A DNA stretch of 54,999 bases from Helicobacter baculiformis. GTDB taxonomy: Bacteria > Campylobacterota > Campylobacteria > Campylobacterales > Helicobacteraceae. Each line of letters starts with the position of its first letter. The first letter of the stretch is position 1. A program made the position numbers and the translations under genes. The notes beneath the pieces were generated by a model. The model made no database searches. It saw only the letters and a list, made by a program, of their open reading frames with translations, and was not told the origin of the DNA. The stretch covers positions 1-54,999 of the forward strand of contig NZ_FZMF01000026.1 in the NCBI RefSeq assembly GCF_900197685.1, given 5' to 3'. Positions 1-8,479 of the stretch are shown piece by piece.

Positions 1-34
1 AAAATTTGATGGAAAATTTTTTTCACCGCAAAAA

Positions 35-55
35 CCCCCCCCCCCACCCCCCCCC
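35..55 (+). repeat. Interrupted poly-C tract upstream of chemoreceptor gene
   Basis: Eleven C, one A, then nine C lie about 68 bases before the start of the chemoreceptor gene and directly before a TATGAT box at 58-63. Long homopolymers in Helicobacter promoters change length by slipped-strand mispairing and alter transcription. That this tract does so is inference. The interrupting A should lower, but not remove, its instability. Confidence 0.75.
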
Positions 56-57
56 GA

Positions 58-63
58 TATGAT
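58..63 (+). promoter_or_regulatory. Putative -10 box of the chemoreceptor gene
   Basis: TATGAT follows the poly-C tract after two bases, so the tract fills the spacer and the -35 position. A T-run at 17-23 lies further upstream. A ribosome-binding site (AAGGAG) sits just before the ATG at 123. The promoter is assigned by sequence alone. Confidence 0.45.
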
Positions 64-122
64 ACCGGCTGTGTCGCAAATTGGCAACAACATGTAAGAA
101 AAGTCTTGGCAAGGAGTGATCG

Positions 123-1874
123 ATGCGTTCTTTTTCTCTAGGCAAACAGATTGTCGCCCTATGGGCGCTTACGATTGTAGCAATGGTAGTAACTTTACTC
201 TTGTTTGCACAGAATAATAAAGATTCAGTCAATCGTGTTAACCAGCTTGTCAGCGCTGATTTGGAACAATTATTGGGCAATAAGCTCGAACTAGCTACTA
301 ATGCCTTAGCGCACACTATTGCAAATGCTCTTAAGGATGTCCGTACAGAAGAGGACCGGAGAATGTTGATCGCTGACATGATTAGGCGATTCCGCTTTGA
401 AAAAGACAATTCAGGGTACTTTTTCTTATATGAGAAATACACCCCTCTTTACACCGCCAACCCTGCATATATTCAAGGTGTAGACATGGAAAATGCCAAA
501 GATAAAGATGGTGTTTACTATGTCCAAGAACTTTACAAAGTAGCGATGGCAGGCGGTGGATTTACTCACTATGTTTCGCCCAAACCTTTACCAAACGGAA
601 GCACCCGCAATGTGCGTAAAATTTCCTATGCTACAAGAATTGAAGGCACTCAAGATTGGTGGCTTGGTGCGGGCATGTATATGGATAACATAGAAGAGCG
701 TACACATATGATTGCTAAAGAAATTGAAACTAATCTCAACCGCAAGTTTTACTTCTATGCTCTCATCACTTTAACCTTCCTACTTGTTGTGGTAGTGCCA
801 CTTTACTATCTCTTCTACCGCAAGATTACCGGGAATATCAGTGCTCTTAACAGCGGACTTAAAGACTTCTTTGCATTCATCAATTATCAAAATAAAAGCA
901 CACCTAAAGCAATCGTATTACGCTCTAAGGACGAGTTGGGAGAAATGGCAGATGCGCTTAATCAAAATGTGCAGGGGGCTGTCGCACATTTGCAAGCCGA
1001 TCGCCACCTATCCAAAGAGGCGCTTATTGTGCTCGATGGAGCGCGTACGGGTGATTTTACGAAGAATATTCAAGCGCATGCTACCAACCCCGAGCTTCAA
1101 CATTTGGGCACTAATCTTAATGTTTTCTTTGATTTTTTAAACACAATTTTCTGCAACATCTCAACAACGATTCAAACTTATTCGCAGAACGATTTTAGAA
1201 AAGGTTTAGACACAACTGATCTGCAAGGCGGTTTTTTACAGCTTGCGAACAACATCAACACCTTGCAACAAAGTATCGTCAAATCACTCAAAAATTCTCT
1301 GGATTTTGCCCATGCACTCTACAAGGAAACTAATACTTTAAACGAAACCACTCACCGTCTCCAAGATGCTTCGAAACAACAGGTGCAATCTTTGGAACAA
1401 ACACTAGGTGCTTTAGACAAAATCACAGAATCTATGCAAAATGTTAATGTGAAAAGCCAAGAGGTTATCGAACAATCTGAAGGGATTAAAAAAATTGTGA
1501 TCACTATTACAGAAATTGCCGATCAAGTTAGTTTACTTGCACTTAACGCCGCTATTGAAGCCGCGCGCGCGGGTGAGCACGGTAGAGGCTTTGCGGTGGT
1601 GGCTGATGAGGTAAGAAAATTAGCAGAGCGCACGCAAAAATCTTTGCACGAAATTGAAGCCAATACTCAGGTACTTACTCAGTCCATTAACGAAACAGCA
1701 AGTGCAATTGAAGAACAAACCCAAAGCATCACACAGATTAACACCGCTATGGAAGTGCTCGAACAAACCATGACCAACAATACGCAGATTGCTGCCACAT
1801 CTTCAAATATCAGTGAAAATGTCCAACGCATTGCCCAAAATATCCTGGATGAAGCCAATAGTAAAAAATTTTGA
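123..1874 (+). CDS. Methyl-accepting chemotaxis protein with single Cache sensor
   Basis: This is a transmembrane chemoreceptor that signals to CheW/CheA. A first membrane segment lies at about residues 10-30. The periplasmic part (about 35-205) has single-Cache (Cache_2) features: a [10 protein letters not shown] stretch near 95, a [12 protein letters not shown] stretch near 120, and W/G-rich residues near 180. A second membrane helix follows at 209-232, then a HAMP-like linker and the signalling hairpin ([20 protein letters not shown], about 485-504). The length of 583 residues is normal for the class. H. pylori TlpA, TlpB and TlpC carry a different, double-Cache type sensor, so this is not simply one of those. 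The ligand cannot be named. The ATG follows a good AAGGAG site. Expression may vary through the poly-C tract at 35-55. Confidence 0.92.
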   Translation: MRSFSLGKQIVALWALTIVAMVVTLLLFAQNNKDSVNRVNQLVSADLEQLLGNKLELATNALAHTIANALKDVRTEEDRRMLIADMIRRFRFEKDNSGYFFLYEKYTPLYTANPAYIQGVDMENAKDKDGVYYVQELYKVAMAGGGFTHYVSPKPLPNGSTRNVRKISYATRIEGTQDWWLGAGMYMDNIEERTHMIAKEIETNLNRKFYFYALITLTFLLVVVVPLYYLFYRKITGNISALNSGLKDFFAFINYQNKSTPKAIVLRSKDELGEMADALNQNVQGAVAHLQADRHLSKEALIVLDGARTGDFTKNIQAHATNPELQHLGTNLNVFFDFLNTIFCNISTTIQTYSQNDFRKGLDTTDLQGGFLQLANNINTLQQSIVKSLKNSLDFAHALYKETNTLNETTHRLQDASKQQVQSLEQTLGALDKITESMQNVNVKSQEVIEQSEGIKKIVITITEIADQVSLLALNAAIEAARAGEHGRGFAVVADEVRKLAERTQKSLHEIEANTQVLTQSINETASAIEEQTQSITQINTAMEVLEQTMTNNTQIAATSSNISENVQRIAQNILDEANSKKF

Positions 1875-1902
1875 GATCAGAAAAAATTCAGTTTTTTATG
1901 TC

Positions 1903-1925
1903 TATAATCTCATTTATGTTATAAT
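1903..1925 (+). promoter_or_regulatory. Promoter region with two TATAAT boxes
   Basis: Two exact TATAAT words, at 1903-1908 and 1920-1925, precede the small exported-protein gene. AAGGA at 1932-1936 is its ribosome-binding site. Either box could serve as the -10 element. The second would leave a very short leader. Confidence 0.55.
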
Positions 1926-1942
1926 TATAAGAAGGATAAAAA

Positions 1943-2245
1943 ATGAAAAAGACATTCTTAGGTATATTAGTTGCTGGCATAAGTGTGCTCTCTGCCTCAG
2001 ACTTCAAGGGAGTCATTGAAAATATTGACAGCGCAAAAAAGACAATTACAGTTAACGATATGGTAATTCGTGTAATGCCCTATACGAAAATTGAACAAGA
2101 TGCATGTGGCATGGGCTGGGATAAGGCAAAAAAATTTGTCGATCTTAAAAAAGGTGATTTTGTTAAGGTAGATTTGATTCATCACAATGCAGCTCCGGTA
2201 GCTGAGGAGATCGAGATCAAGTGCATGGATCACCGCGCTTACTGA
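1943..2245 (+). CDS. Small exported protein, DUF5666-like
   Basis: The product is 100 residues. It has a clear signal peptide (MKKTFLGILVAGISVLSAS) and a mature part of about 80 residues that looks like a small beta-rich OB-like domain: VIENID, KTITVNDMVIRVMPYTKI, then DLKKGDFVKVDLI. This pattern is typical of DUF5666-type periplasmic proteins of unknown function. Two Cys (in DACGMGW and IKCMDH) could form a disulfide. It has its own promoter and is followed by a terminator-like hairpin, so it is probably monocistronic. Function unknown; the family label is tentative. Confidence 0.75.
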   Translation: MKKTFLGILVAGISVLSASDFKGVIENIDSAKKTITVNDMVIRVMPYTKIEQDACGMGWDKAKKFVDLKKGDFVKVDLIHHNAAPVAEEIEIKCMDHRAY

Positions 2246-2256
2246 TGCTGACATCG

Positions 2257-2276
2257 CCCTTCTTAAGGGGTTTTTG
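2257..2276 (+). terminator. Weak intrinsic terminator after the DUF5666-like gene
   Basis: CCCTT (2257-2261), a three-base loop and AAGGG (2265-2269) form a short hairpin, followed by G and five T. It lies 12 bases after the stop codon. The stem is short, so efficiency is uncertain. Confidence 0.5.
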
Positions 2277-2464
2277 TTTATCCATATTCATTATCCTCGT
2301 GTACGCTTTAAGACTCTATAGGAGACTGCTAGACTCTTTGGAGTTAAACTGAGGGCTTGGCAGTGTTGCTAGAGCCTGCCCACCAGCAGACTCTCAATTA
2401 ATGTGTCCAACCCCCGGTCTTGTAGCAAGCCTTAGGATACACAATCAATCGGACGAAGCGCGCC

Positions 2465-2774
2465 ATGGAGAAAAACACACCAGAACCTAAAAAACCCATC
2501 GATGCCACAGAAGGGTATATCCCAGAGGATCATAAAACAATTCCACCCAATGCACTTCGCATAGAGTGTGTAGATGGCTGCAAAGATTACATAGAAATCG
2601 TTTTTGATAACCATATGCAGAGATCAAAAGAGAGATAGAGGAGGAGGAGCGTAGAGAGCGACCAAATTGGTTAAAAAGGATCAATGCCATATTTTAGAAG
2701 AGGCAAGAAATAAATTAAGAAAGGCTCATGCACTCGCACCTCTGCAGAGTGTTGTGATGCGTGTCTTAACTTAG
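2465..2774 (+). pseudogene. Decayed gene of unknown function, three frames
   Basis: An ATG at 2465 opens 57 codons of ordinary-looking hydrophilic protein (start MEKNTPEPKKPIDATEGYIP), ending at a TAG at 2636. After a frame change near 2617 the coding sense continues (EIKREIEEEERRERPNWLKR, then INAIF). It changes frame again near 2690 to LEEARNKLRKAHALAPLQS and ends at TAG 2772-2774. The charged coiled-coil-like character runs through all three pieces, which supports one ancestral gene with at least two frameshifts. No family was recognised. The stretch 2277-2464 before it has no convincing reading frame. Confidence 0.5.
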
Positions 2775-3343
2775 CTCTTGTGTGTTCCTTTCTTGAGCAT
2801 CCATACTAACCCAAAAATGACGACTAGAATGATCGCAGGCATCAAGTAAGCGTAATTACTGAGATGATCGGCAATACGGCGCACCCATGCGCTGGCATAA
2901 AAAGTCACTCCACCAACTATAATTGCCCACAGCGCGCACGCGCCTACATTTAACAGGGCGAATTTTTTCAGATCGTATTTACTAAAACCAATCGCTAGGG
3001 GTAAAATGCTCTTGACTCCATAAATATATTTGTTAAAGAAAATCAACCATAATCCATACTTTTGCAACCACACATGCACTAACGCGAATTTACGGCGGTG
3101 CTTGGCAAAATAGTTATACAATTCCTTTTTTTGCGTGCGTCCCAGCAGAGCTAACCCCACACTCCCTACAAAATTGCCCGTACCCGCAATGAGCATGCTC
3201 AATTTAATATCCATCTGCCCCATAGAGCTTAAAATCGCCGCAACCACAATCCCCACATAGCCACTCCCCAAAGAGTAGACAAATAGCAATAAATACCCCC
3301 AAGTGTCAAACAAATGTTGAAAATGCGCGATGCTCTCTTGCAC
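2771..3343 (-). CDS. DedA/SNARE-associated family membrane protein
   Basis: This 190-residue inner-membrane protein of the DedA family has about four to five hydrophobic segments. It includes the family's re-entrant region (GYVGIVVAAILSSMGQMD) and a later block FFNKYIYGVKSILPLAIGFS, where most DedA proteins have the conserved R/PG residues of a proton-dependent flippase. Family members help recycle undecaprenyl phosphate or phospholipids; that role is inferred here. Translation starts at GTG (3343), preceded by AAGGA with five bases between. It stands alone between the decayed region and the divergent FlgG-like gene. Confidence 0.82.
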   Translation of the reverse strand: MQESIAHFQHLFDTWGYLLLFVYSLGSGYVGIVVAAILSSMGQMDIKLSMLIAGTGNFVGSVGLALLGRTQKKELYNYFAKHRRKFALVHVWLQKYGLWLIFFNKYIYGVKSILPLAIGFSKYDLKKFALLNVGACALWAIIVGGVTFYASAWVRRIADHLSNYAYLMPAIILVVIFGLVWMLKKGTHKS

Positions 3344-3365
3344 ACCGATCCTTGTGTTTTTAGGC

Positions 3366-3371
3366 TATAAT
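3366..3371 (+). promoter_or_regulatory. -10 box of the FlgG-like gene
   Basis: TATAAT lies in the divergent DedA/flagellar interval. An AGGAG ribosome-binding site follows at 3390-3394 before the ATG at 3401. No sigma-54 or sigma-28 motif was seen, so housekeeping-sigma transcription is likely. Confidence 0.55.
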
Positions 3372-3400
3372 AGCATACTCGCATAATTTAGGAGTCAAAT

Positions 3401-4216
3401 ATGACGAATGGGTATTACGACGCAACCGGGGGGATGGTTACTGAGTTTAACCGCTTGGATCAGATTTCTAACAACTTGGCTAACCTCAACACGGCTGGAT
3501 TTAAGCGTGATGATGTGGTGGTGGGGGATTTTTTGCGCCTGTATCAAAATTACCGCGACAAGTTACCCCTAGCCAATCAAACCAAGCATGCCGCCCAGTA
3601 TCTAAACCGCAATCTCAACCGCGTCCCTATTATCAGCGAACGCTACACCGATTATAGTTTAGGTCCGATGGCTAAAACTGACAATGATCTAGATTTTGCC
3701 CTCAGTGACCCTAACGCTTATTTTGTGGTGCAAACCCCCCAAGGAATCGCTTTTACGCGCGATGGGAGTTTCACTATTGATTCACAAGGCTTTTTGAGCA
3801 CCAAAGAGGGTTACCATGTGCTCAGTCGTGGGGGGATTGAAAACCATACGGGGATTCAAATGCTCCCCGGGGCGCGCTTAAGCGTGGGTAATACGGGTGA
3901 TTTATTTTTCCATGATGGAAATGAAGAGGTACCCGGGGGCGCGCTAGCGGTGGTCGGATTTCAAAGTCAAAAGCTTTTGAAGAAAATAGGTGATAATCTT
4001 TACACCTATCCACAAGAAAGAATGAGTGAACGCGTAGAGCTTAACGCGCCCATTGTGCGCCAACATTTCTTAGAAAAAAGCAATGTCAACGCGGTCACTG
4101 AGATGACGCGTTTGATTGAAGCTAACCGCCTTGTAGATATGTATTCTAAGGTCTTGCGCACCCACATGGACGACTTGCATGCTGATGCTATTACGAAGCT
4201 GGCTGCGAGGGCTTAG
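3401..4216 (+). CDS. FlgG/FlgF-like flagellar basal-body rod protein
   Basis: This is a flagellar rod protein of the FlgE/F/G superfamily. The N-terminal rod motif (about residues 8-40) contains LDQISNNLANLNTAGFKRD, and a central block (DNDLDFAL ... FTRDGSFTIDSQGFL) is characteristic. The C-terminal helix (SNVNAVTEMTRLIEANRLVDM) is the second heptad element of rod and hook proteins. At 271 residues it matches the second FlgG-like protein of H. pylori (the flgG-1/HP1092 type). The canonical flgG is probably elsewhere. It would be exported by the flagellar type III system. The start is set by AGGAG six bases upstream of the ATG. Confidence 0.88.
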   Translation: MTNGYYDATGGMVTEFNRLDQISNNLANLNTAGFKRDDVVVGDFLRLYQNYRDKLPLANQTKHAAQYLNRNLNRVPIISERYTDYSLGPMAKTDNDLDFALSDPNAYFVVQTPQGIAFTRDGSFTIDSQGFLSTKEGYHVLSRGGIENHTGIQMLPGARLSVGNTGDLFFHDGNEEVPGGALAVVGFQSQKLLKKIGDNLYTYPQERMSERVELNAPIVRQHFLEKSNVNAVTEMTRLIEANRLVDMYSKVLRTHMDDLHADAITKLAARA

Positions 4217-4233
4217 GACAAAAGGGAGTTTGC

Positions 4234-4878
4234 ATGCGAATTTTAAAAACTTTAAGTCTTGCGAGTGCCTTATGTGGTGCTTTGCAAGCAGAAAAAAGCG
4301 CGTTCTTTGTGGGCGCAATGTACGAAATGGGGGGTTCGACTTTTAAAGCTAAAGTACTAGGAAGCAGCGCGCCTAAACCTAGTGCTAATGCTATCACGCA
4401 AGGCTTGGGTGTGCATGTAGGTTATAACCAGCTTTTTGGACAAAAGGGTTGGATTGGATTGCGCTATTATGGTTTCTATAACTGGGGAGTTACAAATTTT
4501 GGCGAAGTAATTTCCAATAGTAAAGTAGAATTCGTTAATAATACTTTCAATCTTTCAGGCTATGGTGTGGGATTGGATCTCTTGCTCAATTTAATCAACA
4601 CCGAAGGGTTCAGTCTAGGCTTTTTCGGGGGCTTGGCGGTGGGGGGCAACACTTGGTCGCTGGTCAAAGGCAATAACCCACAAACCAAAGCTCAATGGCT
4701 TGTTAACGGAGGGATTCGCACCGTCATTGCTAAACATAGTGGCATTGAGCTAGGCTTTAAAGTACCCATGATGCAGGCGAATTACATTAAGAATTTTGAT
4801 GGCACGCGTGTTGATGACACCACTCTGTACCTCAAACGCGATTGGGCATTTACTGCCGCCTACTATTTCTACTTCTAA
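4234..4878 (+). CDS. Helicobacter outer-membrane protein family member
   Basis: This 214-residue protein has a short signal peptide ending near ALQA (about residue 19). It is followed by alternating hydrophobic/aromatic strands typical of an outer-membrane beta-barrel (GVHVGYNQLF, GWIGLRYYGFYNWG, GVGLDLLLNL, HSGIELGFKVPMM). It ends in aromatic residues (AYYFYF), the usual C-terminal signature for BAM-dependent insertion and of the Helicobacter Hop/Hor/Hof-type porins. It is a small member with no large adhesin-like insert. Its stop shares an A with the ATG of the next gene, which suggests coupled translation. Confidence 0.85.
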   Translation: MRILKTLSLASALCGALQAEKSAFFVGAMYEMGGSTFKAKVLGSSAPKPSANAITQGLGVHVGYNQLFGQKGWIGLRYYGFYNWGVTNFGEVISNSKVEFVNNTFNLSGYGVGLDLLLNLINTEGFSLGFFGGLAVGGNTWSLVKGNNPQTKAQWLVNGGIRTVIAKHSGIELGFKVPMMQANYIKNFDGTRVDDTTLYLKRDWAFTAAYYFYF

Positions 4879-5342
4879 TGTTGGGCAAATTGTGGGGGGT
4901 GGTTGTCTTGCTGGCGCTGGGTATGGGCGTGGGCGTGGTGCTCTTTGCAGGCGCAGGGGTGGTTCCTGTGATCTTTAAAGCCCCTGAGATCGCCCATGTC
5001 AATTTGAACACCTCGGAGGCGGGGGCGTTGATGGGGCAGATTTTCGTGCGCGCCAACGCGCTTTTAAACGCTTTAGGGGTGTTGTTGCTCTTGGATAGCC
5101 TCTTGCTCACTCTTGTTGCGCGCCACAGGAGAGTTATTTTAGCGCTCTTAGCTTTAGCTAGCGTGGCGCTCATCGCGCTTTTTAGTTTTTACTACACCCC
5201 CTATATTTTAAACGCCCAAGCCACCAACACCACCGCCACGCCCGAGTTTGCACGCATGCACGCCCAAAGCGAAATACTCTTTAAAGTCCTGCTCTTTTTG
5301 CTCTGCGCGCTCTTTGTGGGGCGTACTTGGCGTACTAGCTAA
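4878..5342 (+). CDS. Four-helix inner-membrane protein, DUF4149-like
   Basis: The product is 154 residues when started at the ATG that overlaps the upstream stop (TAATG). An alternative start at 4842 would add 12 residues but lies inside the preceding gene. It has four hydrophobic segments (about 3-22, 55-75, 83-102 and 130-146). The layout of GAGVVPVIFKAPEI near residue 25 and a G-rich MGQIFVRANAL stretch resembles DUF4149/TMEM205-type membrane proteins. Function unknown. The last eight bases overlap the end of fliP, which is transcribed convergently. Confidence 0.7.
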   Translation: MLGKLWGVVVLLALGMGVGVVLFAGAGVVPVIFKAPEIAHVNLNTSEAGALMGQIFVRANALLNALGVLLLLDSLLLTLVARHRRVILALLALASVALIALFSFYYTPYILNAQATNTTATPEFARMHAQSEILFKVLLFLLCALFVGRTWRTS

Positions 5343-6087
5343 GATGTTTAAAGCTCGCCACGAGATTTTCAGTCAGCAAGTTAAACCCATCCACCAAGAT
5401 AAAAATTAAAATCTTAAAAGGTAAAGAGATCATCACTGGGGGCAACATCATCATCCCCATAGCCATCAAGATGGAGCTAACCACCATGTCAATGACCAAG
5501 AAGGGCAGATAGAGCAAAAAGCCGATCTGAAAAGCTGTTTTGAGCTCGCTAATCATAAAGGCGGGTACAAGCACGCTTAAAGGCACGCTGTTGACATCTT
5601 TAGGGTTATCCAAATGGCGGATTCTAAAAAAGAGCGCTAAATCTTTCTCCCGCGTGTTTTGGAGCATGAACTCTTTAAAAGGCACAACTCCCTTTTCAAA
5701 CGCCTCTGTATAAGAAATCTTTTCAGCCAAATAGGGTTTGATGGCGATTTCATAACTCTTTTTGGCACTAGGCTCCATGATAAAAAAAGTCAAGATCAAC
5801 GCTAGAGAAACTAGAATTTGCGTGGGGGGGGTTTGTTGTGTACCCAAAGCGGTACGCAAAAAGGAGAAGACCACAATCAAGCGGATAAAACTTGTCATCA
5901 CCAAAATAAGAGAGGGAGCAAGCACCAAGAGAGTGAGCACCAAGACAACATTTAAAGTGGTTACTAATTGCGTGGGGGTGTGGGGCGCGCTTAAAGAGAG
6001 ATCGATGGTGGGGATTATAGGGTCTTTGATCCCAGCACCCAGCAACAAGTCCAGCCCTACAAGCCCTAGCAAGATCAGTTTGAACAA
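5335..6087 (-). CDS. fliP: Flagellar export apparatus protein FliP
   Basis: FliP is a core membrane component of the flagellar type III export gate, with FliQ and FliR. The 250-residue product has an N-terminal signal-like segment, then VLAPSLILVMTSFIRLIVVFSFLR in pieces around residues 55-80, and the family block LALFFRIR followed by AFMISELKTAFQIGF. The start appears to be TTG at 6087, with AAGG seven bases before it; an in-frame stop upstream excludes a longer form. The run of eight C on the coding strand (5824-5831) encodes TPP and is in frame, so the gene is intact. In H. pylori the same tract switches fliP on and off. It is divergent from glmU, as in H. pylori. Confidence 0.93.
   Translation of the reverse strand: MFKLILLGLVGLDLLLGAGIKDPIIPTIDLSLSAPHTPTQLVTTLNVVLVLTLLVLAPSLILVMTSFIRLIVVFSFLRTALGTQQTPPTQILVSLALILTFFIMEPSAKKSYEIAIKPYLAEKISYTEAFEKGVVPFKEFMLQNTREKDLALFFRIRHLDNPKDVNSVPLSVLVPAFMISELKTAFQIGFLLYLPFLVIDMVVSSILMAMGMMMLPPVMISLPFKILIFILVDGFNLLTENLVASFKHLS
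5824..5831 (-). repeat. C8 contingency tract inside fliP
   Basis: Eight consecutive C on the coding strand sit in the TQQTPPTQ region of fliP. A gain of one base would truncate the protein early. H. pylori fliP is known to be reversibly switched at a C8/C9 tract here, with C8 the ON form; this copy is ON. Confidence 0.8.
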
Positions 6088-6117
6088 TCCAAAACCTTTT
6101 TACATGGTGTCTTAAAG

Positions 6118-6123
6118 TATAAT
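6118..6123 (+). promoter_or_regulatory. -10 box of glmU
   Basis: TATAAT lies 33 bases before the glmU ATG in the divergent fliP-glmU interval. The coding strand then has AAAGGA as ribosome-binding site. Confidence 0.6.
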
Positions 6124-6156
6124 GCCCTAGAAGTTAAAAAACTCTAAAGGATCTTG

Positions 6157-7455
6157 ATGAATCTCTCTGTAATCATACTAGCAGCGGGCAAGGGGACGCG
6201 CATGAAATCCAGCCTGCCCAAAGTGTTACATCCGCTTTGTGGGCGCGCGATGCTTTTTTATGTGCTAGAAAGCGCGTTAGCACTCAGTGAGGATGTGCAT
6301 GTTATCTTAGCCCACCAACATGAACGCATCCGTGCAGCTTTGCAAGAAGCCTTCCCTAACGCGCCCATTCATATCCATATTCAAGATGCCGCAAACTTCC
6401 CGGGTACGGGCGGGGCGTTGCTCCAACAGGGCGCGCTCATTGCATGCGCTCATGAAAAAATCTTAATCTTAAATGCGGACATGCCCTTGATCAGCGCGTC
6501 CATTTTGCAACCCCTGCTAGAATATAGCCATGCAATCGGGGTGTTTGAACTAGAGGGCGCGCGCGGGTATGGGCGCGTGCGCATCCAAGAAGGTTTAGCC
6601 CAAGCCATTGTAGAAGAAAAGGACGCGCCTACAGAGATTTTAAAATTGCCTAGTTTGAATGCGGGCATTTATGTCTTTAGCAAGGCGTTTTTACAGGCGT
6701 ATTTGCCCAAGCTAGACGCGCAAAACGCCCAAAGAGAATACTATTTAACCCAGCTCATCGCCTTAGGGGCACAAGGGGGGGTAGAGATTGTGCCCGTGCA
6801 TGTCAGTGCCCAAGCGTGCATGGGGGTAAATTCTTTAAGCGAGCTAGCCCGTGCCCAAGAAGTACTCTTAGAGCGTTTGCGTCAAGAAGCGATGGATCAG
6901 GGCGTGCGCTTAGAAATGCCCCATACTATCTATTTGGATTGCCAAGTGCGCTTTGAGGGGGATTGCGTGATCGAACAGGGGGCGCGCTTGGTGGGCTGTG
7001 TGCTCAAAGATACCCATATCAAAGCCCATAGCGTGGTTGAGCAAAGCACCATAGAAAATAGCACCATCGGTCCCCTAGCCCATGTGCGCCCTAAATGCCA
7101 TATTGTGGATAGCCATATTGGCAATTTTGTAGAACTCAAAAACGCCCAGCTTAAGGGGGTGAAAGCGGGGCACTTGAGCTATTTAGGAGATTGTAGGATT
7201 GATGAGGGGAGCAATGTGGGCGCGGGGGTGATCACTTGTAATTACGATGGCAAAACCAAGCACCAAACCACTATCGGCAAGCATGTTTTCATAGGGAGCG
7301 ATACCCAACTCATCGCGCCCCTAAACATCCCCTCGCATGTACTCATCGGGGCGGGGAGCACTATCACGACTGCCATGCAAGAGGGCGATTTAGTCCTAAG
7401 CCGCACCCCCCAAACCAACAAGGCGCAGGGGTATTTCAAGTTTTTCAAGTCTTGA
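6157..7455 (+). CDS. glmU: Bifunctional UDP-GlcNAc pyrophosphorylase/glucosamine-1-P acetyltransferase
   Basis: GlmU makes UDP-N-acetylglucosamine for peptidoglycan and lipopolysaccharide by acetylating glucosamine-1-phosphate and then uridylating it. The N-terminal nucleotidyltransferase domain (about 1-225) has the signature LAAGKGTRMKSSLPKVLHPL and a metal-binding NADMPL near 105. The C-terminal part (about 245-432) is a left-handed beta helix of hexapeptide repeats, with GPLAHVRPK, GNFVELKNA and the catalytic-region GDCRIDEGSNVGAG. The length of 432 is normal. ATG 6157 is preferred over TTG 6154 because the AAGG spacing fits better. Confidence 0.96.
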   Translation: MNLSVIILAAGKGTRMKSSLPKVLHPLCGRAMLFYVLESALALSEDVHVILAHQHERIRAALQEAFPNAPIHIHIQDAANFPGTGGALLQQGALIACAHEKILILNADMPLISASILQPLLEYSHAIGVFELEGARGYGRVRIQEGLAQAIVEEKDAPTEILKLPSLNAGIYVFSKAFLQAYLPKLDAQNAQREYYLTQLIALGAQGGVEIVPVHVSAQACMGVNSLSELARAQEVLLERLRQEAMDQGVRLEMPHTIYLDCQVRFEGDCVIEQGARLVGCVLKDTHIKAHSVVEQSTIENSTIGPLAHVRPKCHIVDSHIGNFVELKNAQLKGVKAGHLSYLGDCRIDEGSNVGAGVITCNYDGKTKHQTTIGKHVFIGSDTQLIAPLNIPSHVLIGAGSTITTAMQEGDLVLSRTPQTNKAQGYFKFFKS

Positions 7456-7837
7456 CAGGGCTTTAGGGCGCCGTTTTTAGTGCGGGCGCAAAAAACCTTA
7501 CTGGCGTAAGCAAATTTTTGGGTTTGCGCCATCTAATTTGATCGTGACGCGATTGCAGCGCCTTTTGACCATAATATCGCAAAAATCATTGCCGTATTCT
7601 ATGAATATAACGATGATGACTTTTTGAAAAGATCTAATATCAATGTAGCGTGCTATGGCACAAATTGGCGCTTGTAACTGCAGATGAGGCTTAGACAAGC
7701 ACAGCTGACGTGCTCTTTGTAGCTGAAAGTTAGTGTTTTACAAGAACGCTTGCTCTCTGAGGGGTGGAGGGCGTTGGCTGTACGCGTGAAAGTGAAATTG
7801 CTCAAAATCTTTAGCGCGCGCTAGGCGCGCCTTTGGC
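7456..7837. other. Gene-poor stretch between glmU and rplT
   Basis: These 382 bases separate two convergent transcription units. On the minus strand an open stretch (7498-7698) could encode 66 residues ending IKLDGANPKICLRQ. It lacks a convincing ribosome-binding site, and a neighbouring frame gives plausible coding sense further upstream, so it may be the tail of a lost gene. A GCGCGC self-complementary hairpin just after rplT (about 7814-7833) could help end that operon, but it has no proper T-run. Nothing else was recognised. Confidence 0.35.
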
Positions 7838-8188
7838 TTAAAGGTGGGGTTTAACTTGTTCTAACAACGCGCTAAAGGCGCTCGCGTCTGTCATCGCCAT
7901 ATCGGCTAAGACCTTGCGATCCAACTCAATATGCGCGCTTTTGAGCGCGTGCATGAACTTAGAATAGCTGGTGTTGTGCAGACGGCATGCCGCGTTGATG
8001 CGCACAATCCAAAGACTTCTAAAGTCGCGCTTTTTCTGCTTGCGATCCCTAAAGGCATAACACAAACTGCGTTCTAGCTGTTCTTTAGCCTTTCTAAAAT
8101 GCTTATGCCGACCGCTGTAAAACCCGCGCGCTAATTTTAAGACTTTTTTGTGGCGGCGGCGGCGCACCACTCCGGTTTTAACTCTCAT
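7838..8188 (-). CDS. rplT: 50S ribosomal protein L20
   Basis: This is a ribosomal large-subunit assembly protein that binds 23S rRNA. The 116-residue, very basic product starts [20 protein letters not shown] and has the family block [20 protein letters not shown]. The length is normal. AAAGGA precedes the ATG. It is last in the thrS-infC-rpmI-rplT cluster. In many bacteria IF3-L35-L20 is autoregulated by L20 binding to mRNA; no such structure was looked for successfully here. Confidence 0.97.
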   Translation of the reverse strand: MRVKTGVVRRRRHKKVLKLARGFYSGRHKHFRKAKEQLERSLCYAFRDRKQKKRDFRSLWIVRINAACRLHNTSYSKFMHALKSAHIELDRKVLADMAMTDASAFSALLEQVKPHL

Positions 8189-8263
8189 AATTTTCCTTTA
8201 CCTTGTAGGTGTGATTTAGATCAAACTTTCCCTGTTTGTGCCTATGCACGCAAGGGGGATTTA

Positions 8264-8458
8264 CTACGCCTTACACAACATGCTCGCTACGGCATGCAAA
8301 TTGGTGGGGTGCACATAATGGGGGCTATTGAGATTGGCTTTTCTTTGGGGGCTTTTTTTGGTCAAAATATGGCTTTTAAAAGCGCTCCCACGCTTGATTA
8401 GGCTTTTTTTCACCTTAAAGCGTTTAGCCGCCCCGCGATTGGTTTTCATCTTGGGCAT
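8264..8458 (-). CDS. rpmI: 50S ribosomal protein L35
   Basis: The 64-residue basic protein begins [19 protein letters not shown], the conserved N-terminus of L35. AAAGGAGA lies before the ATG. It sits between infC and rplT in the order found across bacteria, with a 75-base gap before rplT. Confidence 0.97.
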   Translation of the reverse strand: MPKMKTNRGAAKRFKVKKSLIKRGSAFKSHILTKKSPQRKANLNSPHYVHPTNLHAVASMLCKA

Positions 8459-8479
8459 GGATTCTCCTTTCTGTGAAAT

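Noticed and set aside
23-442. Minus-strand open frame of 139 codons running through the poly-C tract
   Set aside because: It lies entirely opposite the chemoreceptor gene and the tract, has no ribosome-binding site and gives poly-Gly/Trp at its end; a shadow frame.
7242-7532. Minus-strand frame over the glmU 3' end
   Set aside because: Mostly antisense to conserved glmU beta-helix codons; no start signal.
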